Assembly: GCA_963782415.1 (NCBI GenBank) | Contig: CAWAJT010000006.1 | Coordinates: 1-64,000 of the forward strand | From: Bog-473 sp963782415 | GTDB taxonomy: Bacteria > Actinomycetota > Acidimicrobiia > Acidimicrobiales > RAAP-2 | Direction: 5' to 3' | DNA length: 64,000 nt | Shown: piece after piece, positions 27,093 through 34,498 of the stretch | How the letters are laid out: each line of letters starts with the position of its first letter | Position numbering within the stretch: the stretch's first letter is position 1 | Notes under the pieces: generated by a model | Told to the model about the DNA's origin: nothing | Database searches by the model: none | The model's input: the letters and a program-made list of their open reading frames with translations, nothing else | Program-made: the position numbers and the translations under genes

Positions 27093-28182
27093 GACAGCTG
27101 CTCGCCCCGCGCGGGTAGCCGCGGGCTGCGACGGCGGCGGCCAGGGTCTTGGTGTGGGCGCTGTCGATGACCAGGATGAGTACGCCATGGGGGCCTTCGG
27201 CCGAATGGGCGATCTCAATGTCGTAGATCCCGATGCCGGCATTCGCGGCCAACGAGGTGATCTCGGCGAGAATGCCCTGCTCGTCAGGGACGACGATCCG
27301 TAGCTCCGCCAGATGATCCGGCCGAACCGCACGCGCCGGGAGGTTCCGTCTGGCGGCGCTTGCCTTCCGGAGCGTGGTCAACAACGCGTCACGGTTCTGA
27401 TCCGCGACCCGATCGCGCATGGCGGCGAGGTCGGTGAGCAGTGCGTCGAGCGCGCGCACAATGGCCGGCGCATTGTCGGCACAGATGTCCGGCCAGATCT
27501 CCGGCTGACCGGCCGCGACACGGGTCATGTCGCGGAAGCCGCCCGCGGCCAGCCGCAGCAAGGCGCCGTCCTGTTCTGCGCCGTCCGTGGCGGCGTTCAT
27601 CAACGTGGCCGCCACCAGGTGGGGCACGTGCGAGACCACGGCGACCAGGCGGTCGTGGTCGGCTGCGGACAGGACGAGCACGTCGGCACCCAGGCTCATC
27701 ACGACGCCCTTTAGGCGGTTGAACGCCTCGAGGTCTGTCGCGGCGGTCGGCGTGAGGACCCATACCGCGCCCTCGAAGAGTTCGGGGTCGGCGCCGCGCA
27801 GGCCCATCTGCTCGGACCCGGCCATGGGATGGCCACCAATGAAGCGAGGGTGATCGGCCGCGTCCACGATGGCCGTCTTGACGCCGCTGACGTCTGAGAC
27901 CACGACATCGGGCCGCCGGCCCTCTTCCTCGAGGATGCGGTGGGCGATGGACGAGACCGCAGCGGCCGGGACTGCGATGAAGACCACCTCAGCCTGGAGG
28001 TCGTCGCCGGCGGCGTCGATCACCTCGGCGTCGAGCGCGGCGTGGAGCCGCTCCTCGTCAGCATCGAGGCCGCAGACGTGCCAGCCGCGCCGTCGCAACC
28101 CGAGGGCGATCGACCCTCCGATCAGCCCCGTTCCGACGACGAGCGCCCGCCGTCCCGCGCCGGCCTCAGCCGGGGAGGTCAT
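27089..28182 (-). CDS. tyrA: Prephenate dehydrogenase TyrA with C-terminal ACT domain, possible frameshift at the end
   Basis: This enzyme oxidises prephenate to 4-hydroxyphenylpyruvate for tyrosine synthesis. The Rossmann motif VVGTGLIGGSIALGLRRRG starts near residue 12; catalytic-region motifs are FIGGHPMAGSEQMG and VVSHVPHLVAATL. The last 75 residues are an ACT domain (LRIVVPDEQGILAEITSLAA) that probably binds tyrosine. The uncorrected frame runs on to 26896, far into aroA, which is implausible; a one-base deletion near 27110 would let the protein end at 27089 and overlap aroA by GTGA. I therefore annotate the shorter form. The ATG at 28182 was preferred; another lies six codons earlier. 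Confidence 0.85.
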
Positions 28183-28540
28183 CGCGGAGCCCTTGGGCAC
28201 CGTGGAGATAGACGTGCTTGATGTCGTCGCGCGACCGTGCGGTGTGGACGTGCAGGAGGACCCGTATGCAGAGGGGCATGGAACCCGGCACGGCGATCTC
28301 GGCGGCGCACAGGAGCGGGACGGCGCCGAATCCGATCTCGCGAATGGCCGTCGCCGGAAACGTGCTCGTGACGTCGGCGGTGGCCGTGAAGAGCACGCTG
28401 ATGATGTCGTCCTCGGCCAGGCCGTTGCGGGCCATCAGCTCGCGCATGAGCTCCTGGGAGCGCTCGGTCACTTGGGCCACGGTGTCCACGTCGACCGTCG
28501 TCGCCCCGCGCAGGCCCCTGACGGTGGAAGCGGCTGCCAT
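28166..28540 (-). CDS. aroH: Monofunctional chorismate mutase, AroH type
   Basis: A 124-residue trimeric chorismate mutase that converts chorismate to prephenate, the substrate of TyrA encoded next. Visible are VRGLRGATTVDVDT at the N-terminus (active-site Arg), LFTATADVTSTFPA, PLLCAAEIAVPGSMPLCIRV and the C-terminal HVYLHGAQGLR (active-site region). The end overlaps the start of tyrA by 17 bases, so the two consecutive steps are probably co-translated. Confidence 0.92.
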   Translation of the reverse strand: MAAASTVRGLRGATTVDVDTVAQVTERSQELMRELMARNGLAEDDIISVLFTATADVTSTFPATAIREIGFGAVPLLCAAEIAVPGSMPLCIRVLLHVHTARSRDDIKHVYLHGAQGLRDDLPG

Positions 28541-28577
28541 GGCGGGTCACTCTACCGGCACCGGACGGAGGCCCTGG

Positions 28578-29384
28578 TCAACGGCTCGTCGAGGCCCGTT
28601 GCACCGTCCCCGGTCGACCACCGGGCCCACCCGACCGGGGCGCACCCGACGTCGACGCATCCGTACTGGCCGAGGCGGCCAAGGCACGGACCTCGTCGGG
28701 CTCGAGGGTGCGCCAGCGCCCCGGTGCCAGGTTCGGATCGCGGACGGGGCCGATTCGGGTGCGGACGAGGCGTCGCACCGGGTGACCGACCGCCTGGCAC
28801 ATGCGACGGACCTGCCGGTTGCGACCCTCGTGGATGACGAGACGCAGGACGCCCGGCGCAAGCACGCCGACGTCGGCCGGCGCCGTGAGCCCGTCGTCGA
28901 GTTCCACGCCCTGGCGCAATGCCCGCAGGGCACCGGGCGCAGGCGTGCCTCCCTCGACCTCGGCGACGTACTCCTTGGCCACGCCGTGCGACGGGTGGGT
29001 CAGCAGTTGGGACAGTGGACCATCGTTCGTCAGGATGAGGAGGCCCTCGGTGTGGCGGTCCAACCGGCCGACGGCGAAGACCCGGGGCTCGGCCGGGACC
29101 AGCGTCATGACCGTCGGGCGCCCCTGGGGGTCGTCGGCTGTGGTGATGGCGCCATCGGGCTTGTTCAAGAGGTAATAGACGAGGTCGGGCGCCACCGGCA
29201 CCAGCACGCCGTCGACCTCGACCCGGACCATGGCGGGGTCGACCCGGCGACCGAGCGTGGCCACCTCCCCGTCGACCGTGACGCGGCCAGCGGCGATGAG
29301 ATCCTCACAGGCGCGCCGGGATCCGATGCCGACCCGGGCCAGGACCTTCTGCAGGCGATCGCCCTCGGGCTCAGACGTCGTCAG
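28578..29384 (-). CDS. rluB: 23S rRNA pseudouridine synthase RluB-type
   Basis: This enzyme isomerises a uridine in 23S rRNA helix 90. An S4 RNA-binding domain opens the protein (LQKVLARVGIGSRRACEDLI). The catalytic block is VGRLDRHTEGLLILTNDG with the conserved Asp, followed by KEYVAEVEG and VIHEGRNRQVRRMCQAVGH. The C-terminus is Ser/Gly rich. The start is unclear: no ATG, GTG or TTG lies just before the S4 domain, so I placed it at CTG 29384; a GTG at 29426 or an ATG at 29447 inside scpB are alternatives. It overlaps scpB and is followed by aroH after 37 bases. Confidence 0.88.
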   Translation of the reverse strand: MTTSEPEGDRLQKVLARVGIGSRRACEDLIAAGRVTVDGEVATLGRRVDPAMVRVEVDGVLVPVAPDLVYYLLNKPDGAITTADDPQGRPTVMTLVPAEPRVFAVGRLDRHTEGLLILTNDGPLSQLLTHPSHGVAKEYVAEVEGGTPAPGALRALRQGVELDDGLTAPADVGVLAPGVLRLVIHEGRNRQVRRMCQAVGHPVRRLVRTRIGPVRDPNLAPGRWRTLEPDEVRALAASASTDASTSGAPRSGGPGGRPGTVQRASTSR

Positions 29385-29979
29385 AGGCCGCCTCGACGCC
29401 GAGGCCCAGCGCCGACTGCAGATCACGCTCGAGGTCTCCGGCGACATCCGGTCCGGGGAGGAAGTCCTCCACCGCCGGCAACTGGTCCAGCGAGTCCATC
29501 CCGAGGCGCTCCAAGAAGAGGTCGGTGGTGCCGAACAACGCCGGCTGGCCCGGTCCGTCAGCATGACCCACGACCTCGATGTAGCCCCTCTGCTCCAACA
29601 GGCGACTCACGCCGTCCACGTTGACGCCGCGCAAGGCCGAGATCTGCCCGCGCGAGACCGGTTGGCGGTAGGCCACGATGGCCAAGGTCTCGAGCGCGGC
29701 GGTCGAGAGCCGGTGGGAGACCTCACGGTTGGCGAACCGTTCCACGTAGGGGGCGAGGTCGGGGTGGGTCTGCAACCGAGCTCCACCGGCGATGCGGGCG
29801 AGGACGAAGCCCCGACGCTCGCGCTCGTAGAACGCCGCCAGTTCGGCCAGGGCCTCTTCAACCTGCTCGACCGGCACCTCGACCAGCTCGGCCAGCAGCT
29901 GGGGCGGAATCGGCTCCACCGCCACCATCAAAATGGCCTCGATCGTGCGGCCCAGCTCTGTTCGCTCCACGGGATGCAA
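29371..29979 (-). CDS. scpB: Segregation and condensation protein ScpB
   Basis: A 202-residue winged-helix kleisin-associated protein that joins ScpA and SMC to form the bacterial condensin. The N-terminal block ELGRTIEAILMVAVEPIPPQ and the conserved STAALETLAIVAYRQPVSRG with the GVNVDGVSRLLEQRGYIEV winged helix are typical. The tail is acidic. It starts three bases after scpA and overlaps rluB, the classic scpA-scpB-rluB order. Confidence 0.93.
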   Translation of the reverse strand: MHPVERTELGRTIEAILMVAVEPIPPQLLAELVEVPVEQVEEALAELAAFYERERRGFVLARIAGGARLQTHPDLAPYVERFANREVSHRLSTAALETLAIVAYRQPVSRGQISALRGVNVDGVSRLLEQRGYIEVVGHADGPGQPALFGTTDLFLERLGMDSLDQLPAVEDFLPGPDVAGDLERDLQSALGLGVEAASDDV

Positions 29980-29982
29980 GCC

Positions 29983-30792
29983 TTACCCTTCGTAGTCGTC
30001 GATTTCGTAGCCGCCCAGCTCGGACAGGCCACGGCCGCTCGTCACCCCGGCCAGGGCCTCGGTGGAAACCCATGAGATGCTCAAGTCCCCGAAGGTGGCG
30101 CCCTGCCCGAGCGTCACCCGCCCCATCTTGCACAGTTCGAGCAGGGCGAGAAAGCGGACGATCACTTCGATGCGGGTGCGGCAACTCTCGACGAGGGAGC
30201 GGAAGGAGGTTGCCCGCTCGGATTCATGGACCGCGATGAGATCGGACACCGCTTCGGAGACCGAGAGGGTGTCCACGGTCACGTGCGACAGGTCGACGCG
30301 CGGCACGGGGCGTTCGGCTGATCCGCGCAGGTAGGCCTGGGCGAGGTCCTCGGGTGTGATCCCGGCCAGGAGGTCCGGCGCATGCACGACGAAATCGTCG
30401 TCGAGGCCCACCTCGCGCGGCAGGGAGCGGGACGCCTGCTCGGTCATGGCGACGAAGACATCCGCTGCAGCGGCATAGGCCCGGCACTCCAGCAGCCGGG
30501 CCAAGAGCAAGTCGCGCTCCTCCCAGCCGATGAGATCCTCGTCCTCCTCCGTGGCGTCGCGGCCCGGGAGCAGCTTCTGGGACTTCAGCTCGATCAGGAT
30601 CGCCGCCACCAGGAGGAACTCCGACAGCTGGTTGAAGTCGATCTGGTCGCGCTGGTCGGAGAGCACGCTCACGAAACCGTCGATCACGGGCAGGAGCGGG
30701 ATGTCGAGGATGTCCAGCTCGTGCGACGAGACGAGGTGCAACAAGAGGTCGATGGGACCCTCGAAACTTGGCGTCGAGACCGCGTAGGCCAC
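29983..30792 (-). CDS. scpA: Segregation and condensation protein ScpA
   Basis: The kleisin subunit of the SMC complex, 269 residues. The N-terminal SMC-binding part is FEGPIDLLLHLVSSHELDIL followed by FLLVAAILIELKSQKLLPG. The C-terminal winged helix is around VIVRFLALLELCKMGRVTL. Length is normal. It is the first gene of the minus-strand scp-rlu-aro operon and diverges from trpS with an 89-base intergenic gap that must hold both promoters. Confidence 0.93.
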   Translation of the reverse strand: MAYAVSTPSFEGPIDLLLHLVSSHELDILDIPLLPVIDGFVSVLSDQRDQIDFNQLSEFLLVAAILIELKSQKLLPGRDATEEDEDLIGWEERDLLLARLLECRAYAAAADVFVAMTEQASRSLPREVGLDDDFVVHAPDLLAGITPEDLAQAYLRGSAERPVPRVDLSHVTVDTLSVSEAVSDLIAVHESERATSFRSLVESCRTRIEVIVRFLALLELCKMGRVTLGQGATFGDLSISWVSTEALAGVTSGRGLSELGGYEIDDYEG

Positions 30793-30881
30793 CCGCTGAC
30801 GTTATCGAACGATCGACACCTCCCGGCGCACCCCGCTCCACCTGCCAAGCGAGCCTTCGGAGCGCCCTACCATGGCGCCCC

Positions 30882-31871
30882 ATGGACAGGGTCCTCTCTG
30901 GCATCGCGCCCTCCGGCAACTTCACCTTGGGGAACTATCTCGGGGCCCTGCGCCAATGGATCTCCTTCCAGGACGGCTACGACGCCTTCTACTTCGTGGT
31001 CGACCTCCACGCGCTGACCAGCGAGATCGACCCGGCCGAGCTGCGGGCCAACACGCTCGATGCCGCGCTGAACCTCCTCGCCATCGGGCTCGATCCAGAA
31101 CGTTGCACCCTCTTCGTCCAGAGCCACGTCCCCGAGCACACGCAGCTCACGTGGTTGATCGAGAGCACCGCCACCATGGGCGAGCTGCGGCGCATGACCC
31201 AGTTCAAGGACAAGGGAAAGGGTCAGGAGACAGCCCGGGTGAGCCTGTTCACCTATCCCGCCCTCATGGCGGCTGACATCCTCCTCTACGACGCCGCGGC
31301 CGTGCCGGTGGGCGACGATCAGCGCCAGCACTTGGAGCTGACCCGCGACGTGGCCCTGCGGTTCAACCACCGCTACGGCGCGACCTTCGTCGTACCCGAG
31401 GCCGTGGTTCCCGGGGCGGGTGCGCGCGTCATGGACCTCCAACATCCCGACCGCAAGATGTCGAAGTCGGCGGACTCACCACTCGGTACCATCCGCCTGC
31501 TCGACTCCGACGAGGACATCACGCGCAAGGTCCGCAAGGCGGTCACCGACACCGACGGGGAGATGCGCTACGACCGTGAGGCGAAGCCCGGGTTGGCCAA
31601 CCTCTTGGATCTTCTGGCCGCCACGACCGGACGGACGCCGCAGGACGTCGCCTCGGGTTACGAGCGCTACGGCGATCTGAAGCGCGACGTCGCCGCGTCG
31701 TTGTGCGAGGTGCTGCAGCCGGTGCGGGCGCGGCGGTCCGAGCTCGAAGGGGATCTGCCGTACGTGGCCGAGGTGCTCGCACGCGGCGCGGCGCATGCCC
31801 GGGAGATCGCCTCGGCCACGTACGTCCGGGCCGCCGAGGCGATCGGTCTGCTGGCGCCGCCGGGCCGCTAG
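30882..31871 (+). CDS. trpS: Tryptophanyl-tRNA synthetase
   Basis: A class I aminoacyl-tRNA synthetase of 329 residues that charges tRNA-Trp. The HIGH-type signature appears as APSGNFTLGNYLGAL near residue 10, and the second signature is DRKMSKS near residue 188. The tryptophan-binding region has YPALMAADILLYDA and PVGDDQRQHLEL. The ATG at 30882 begins directly before the conserved VLSGIAPSGN, so longer starts are unlikely. Its stop shares the palindrome CTAG with the stop of the convergent M50 gene. Confidence 0.94.
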   Translation: MDRVLSGIAPSGNFTLGNYLGALRQWISFQDGYDAFYFVVDLHALTSEIDPAELRANTLDAALNLLAIGLDPERCTLFVQSHVPEHTQLTWLIESTATMGELRRMTQFKDKGKGQETARVSLFTYPALMAADILLYDAAAVPVGDDQRQHLELTRDVALRFNHRYGATFVVPEAVVPGAGARVMDLQHPDRKMSKSADSPLGTIRLLDSDEDITRKVRKAVTDTDGEMRYDREAKPGLANLLDLLAATTGRTPQDVASGYERYGDLKRDVAASLCEVLQPVRARRSELEGDLPYVAEVLARGAAHAREIASATYVRAAEAIGLLAPPGR

Positions 31872-32593
31872 AGGCCGAGCACGTTGATCCACCACGAGCT
31901 CATCTCGTTGAACAGCCACGTGATGGGACCGTGGGGATACAAGAAAAAGTTCAACAGCACCAGCCCGATAAGAATCGGCATCGTGTACTGGCGGTATTTC
32001 AGGTACGTGGGCCACGAGCGCGCCGGGAGCAGGCGCTCGAGCAGCACCGACCCGTCGAGCGGTGGGATCGGGATGAGGTTGAAGATGCAGAGCCACACGT
32101 TGACGAGGCCGATGTAGAAGACGACCTGCGCCAGCGTCGAGATCTGACCCGCCGGTGCGAGCGTGGGGCGGATCACGTGGATGAACACCACCGCGGAGAT
32201 GCCCGCCAGCACCGCATTCGTCACCGGGCCCGCCAGCGAGACCAGCACGCCCTGATTGCGCGGTTTGCGCAAGTGCCCCACGTTCACCGGCACCGGCTTG
32301 GCCCAGCCGAAGACACCGGCACCGGCGAGCGAAAGAAGCGCCGGGACGATCAGCGTGCCGACCGGGTCCACGTGGGCGACCGGATTCAACGTCAGGCGTC
32401 CGGCCCGTTTGGCCGTGTCGTCACCGAAGGCGTTGGCCACCCAGCCGTGCGAGACCTCGTGCAAAATGATGGACGGCACAATGCAACAGAAGACGATGAC
32501 TTCCTGCTCGGTGATGTGGTGAGAGCGGTAGAGGGCGAAGAAGACGACGACGCCCGCGACGATCCACAGCGTGCGCTTGGTGCGTTGATCCAT
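31868..32593 (-). CDS. Site-2 (M50) membrane metalloprotease
   Basis: An intramembrane zinc protease of about 241 residues. The zinc motif HEVSHGW (HExxH) lies in the second hydrophobic segment, and the third ligand is in NPVAHVDPVGTL. A further helix carries NLIPIPPLDGSVLLERLL. About five to six membrane helices are visible and there is no PDZ domain, as in the short Rip-like group. I prefer the ATG at 32593; a GTG at 32629 adjoining the dksA-like stop is possible. It ends the long minus-strand operon and shares CTAG with the trpS stop. Confidence 0.88.
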   Translation of the reverse strand: MDQRTKRTLWIVAGVVVFFALYRSHHITEQEVIVFCCIVPSIILHEVSHGWVANAFGDDTAKRAGRLTLNPVAHVDPVGTLIVPALLSLAGAGVFGWAKPVPVNVGHLRKPRNQGVLVSLAGPVTNAVLAGISAVVFIHVIRPTLAPAGQISTLAQVVFYIGLVNVWLCIFNLIPIPPLDGSVLLERLLPARSWPTYLKYRQYTMPILIGLVLLNFFLYPHGPITWLFNEMSSWWINVLGL

Positions 32594-32629
32594 CGGGCGC
32601 CGCCCGGAGGAGGCGCCGGGCGTGCGCAC

Positions 32630-32986
32630 CTAGTGCTTGGCGGCGTCGGCGATGCAGAGGCGGGCGGCGGGCATGGCCTCGAGCCGGGCCGGGCCGATCG
32701 GCTTGCCGCAGACCTCGCACAGCCCGTAGGTCCCCGCTTTGAGCCGTTCGATGGCGGCTTCGACCTCGTCGAGAGCCTCGCGGAGCTCGGTGGCGAGCCG
32801 TTCTGCTTCGCCCCGTTCGGCGGTCACCTGGCTCGAATCCGCAAAATTCGAGTCGTAATTGAGGCCGCTCCCCTGGTCGGCGAAACCAAGTTCCGTCAGC
32901 TGGGCCTGGAGTCCGGCCTGCTCAGTCCGCAGCAGGGCGGCAAAATCGACGTCGGCGGTCTCCGCCGTTGAGGCCTCGTTCGGCAT
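32630..32986 (-). CDS. DksA/TraR-type zinc-finger protein
   Basis: A 118-residue protein with a long predicted coiled coil (residues ~15-85, acidic) and a C-terminal zf-dskA_traR finger (YGLCEVCGKPIGPARLEAMP). The second cysteine pair of the finger reads CIAD rather than CxxC, so one zinc ligand is missing. Family members bind the RNA polymerase secondary channel and modulate transcription; in actinobacteria similar proteins may have other partners. It is located four bases after the xer gene. Confidence 0.82.
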   Translation of the reverse strand: MPNEASTAETADVDFAALLRTEQAGLQAQLTELGFADQGSGLNYDSNFADSSQVTAERGEAERLATELREALDEVEAAIERLKAGTYGLCEVCGKPIGPARLEAMPAARLCIADAAKH

Positions 32987-32990
32987 GGCG

Positions 32991-33941
32991 TCATGCTACG
33001 CGGTCCCTCCCCCCTTTTGTGCCCGCACGGGGGTGAGCTCCCTCGTAAGCCCGCCGCAGGTGCTCGGGCGACACCTTGGTGTAGCGCTGGGTCGTCGCGA
33101 TGGAAGCATGGCCCAAGAGCTCCTGGACGACCCGGACGTCGGCGCCGTGGCCCAGCATGTGGGTGGCACAGGAGTGCCGCAGCACGTGGGGGCTCACCTT
33201 GTCGGCCAGCCCGACACGGTCGGCGTACTTCTTGACGACCCCGAAGGCCCCGACCCGCGTGAGGCGCCCCCCACGGGCGTTGAGGAACACGGCCTCGGCG
33301 TCGCTGCGCTGGCGCCATTTCTTCGGCTCGAGCAGGGTCCTGCCCTGGCCCGAGAGCCACTCGCCCAGGGCGAGGCGGGCGAGACTGCCGAGCGGGACCA
33401 CGCGTTCTTTGTCCCCTTTCCCGAGAACGCGGAGCAGCGGCAGGTCGGTGTCCTCCACTGCGCCGGCCACGTCGCCGAGGTTGAGGCCGACCACCTCGCT
33501 GACCCGGGCGCCCGTGCCGTAGAGGACCTCCAGCAGGGCCCGGTCCCGCAGCAGCAGGGGACCTGCACCGACGACCGACCCGAGCAGCAGGTTGGTCTCG
33601 TCCTCGCTCAGGGCCTTCGGGAGTAGGTCGGTCACCGATACGGAAGGAAGGTCGAGCGTGGGGTCGTCGGCGCGGACGCCTTCTTCGACGAGGAAGCGGT
33701 GGAACCCCCTGATGCTCGAGAGTGCGCGCGCCACGGAGGCCGCAGTGTGGGTCCGCCGCAAGGCGGCGAGGTGGGCCGCCACATCGGCGGACGTCGCCGT
33801 GTCAATGCCGTGCCCCGCCACGCTGTCGCGGTACGCATCGAGGTCGCCCCGGTAGGCCGCCAGTGTCCGCGGTGAACGTCCGCGTTCGACCTCGAGCCAG
33901 GAGAGGTATTCCTCGGCGTCCCGGGGCAGGGCCTCGGTCAC
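32991..33941 (-). CDS. xerD: Tyrosine recombinase XerC/XerD
   Basis: A 316-residue recombinase that resolves chromosome dimers at dif. The N-terminal SAM-like domain (EYLSWLEVERGRSPRTLAAY) is followed by the catalytic domain with Arg in YGTGARVSEVVGL, Lys in LGKGDKERVVP, HVLRHSCATHML (His-x-x-Arg), LGHASIATTQRYTKV (His and nucleophile Tyr). All catalytic residues are present. Its start overlaps the nudix stop by four bases (GTGA). XerC and XerD cannot be told apart here; the symbol is provisional. It is a housekeeping recombinase, not the integrase of the tRNA-Pro island. Confidence 0.9.
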   Translation of the reverse strand: MTEALPRDAEEYLSWLEVERGRSPRTLAAYRGDLDAYRDSVAGHGIDTATSADVAAHLAALRRTHTAASVARALSSIRGFHRFLVEEGVRADDPTLDLPSVSVTDLLPKALSEDETNLLLGSVVGAGPLLLRDRALLEVLYGTGARVSEVVGLNLGDVAGAVEDTDLPLLRVLGKGDKERVVPLGSLARLALGEWLSGQGRTLLEPKKWRQRSDAEAVFLNARGGRLTRVGAFGVVKKYADRVGLADKVSPHVLRHSCATHMLGHGADVRVVQELLGHASIATTQRYTKVSPEHLRRAYEGAHPRAGTKGGRDRVA

Positions 33942-34495
33942 GGGAGGCGGCCGTCAGCCGCCAGTCGCTGGCGGGCCAGGACGAGGCCGAGCACCGTCGT
34001 CTCGTCCTTCAACGCCCCCTCCGCCACCAGCCGATCGACATCGGCGAGGTGGATCCGCTCGACGGTGAGGTACCCCTCCTCCACGCCTTCGGGGCGGGCC
34101 GGGACCTCCGTGAGCTCGGTGGCGAGGTAGATCGTGGTGAGCTGGTCGCTGATGCCCGGGGTGTTCCAGGTCCGGATCAGCAGCTGCCACTGCGCCGCTT
34201 CCAACCCCGCCTCTTCGGCCAGTTCCCGGCGGGCCGCGGCCCCGGTGTCCTCGCCCTCCTTGTCGCAGCTTCCCGCCGGGATCTCGAGCACGAGGCTGTC
34301 GACGGCGGCCCGGTACTGGCGCACCAGGGTCACCGTCCCGTCGTCGTGCACGGGGACGATCGTGACGGCCCCGGGGTGACGGATGATGAAGCGGTCGAAG
34401 GGCTTGTCGTCGGGGTCGAGCAGGTGGAAACGGTCGACGCGGAACAACCAGGCCCGGAAGAGCTCCTCCTCCGAGACGCGGCGGAAGCCGGGCAT
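33938..34495 (-). CDS. NUDIX hydrolase, ADP-ribose pyrophosphatase type
   Basis: A 185-residue hydrolase. The Nudix box appears as AAARRELAEEAGLEA, with the catalytic Glu cluster, following EIPAGSCDKEG. RQYRAAVDSLVLEIPAG and NTPGISDQLTTIYLA are typical for ADP-ribose/ADP-sugar pyrophosphatases, which clear ADP-ribose to AMP and ribose phosphate. It follows pyrG by three bases and overlaps xerD, the arrangement pyrG-nudix-xerD being widespread in actinobacteria. Confidence 0.9.
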   Translation of the reverse strand: MPGFRRVSEEELFRAWLFRVDRFHLLDPDDKPFDRFIIRHPGAVTIVPVHDDGTVTLVRQYRAAVDSLVLEIPAGSCDKEGEDTGAAARRELAEEAGLEAAQWQLLIRTWNTPGISDQLTTIYLATELTEVPARPEGVEEGYLTVERIHLADVDRLVAEGALKDETTVLGLVLARQRLAADGRLP

Positions 34496-34498
34496 GCG

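Noticed and set aside
25272..28837. Long plus-strand open frames over aroA-cmk and tyrA
   Set aside because: They are Arg/Pro/Gly-rich shadows of strong conserved minus-strand enzymes, without domains.
32991..33941. Integrase of the tRNA-Pro island
   Set aside because: It is a conserved housekeeping XerC/D in the pyrG-nudix-xer operon, 18 kb outside the island.
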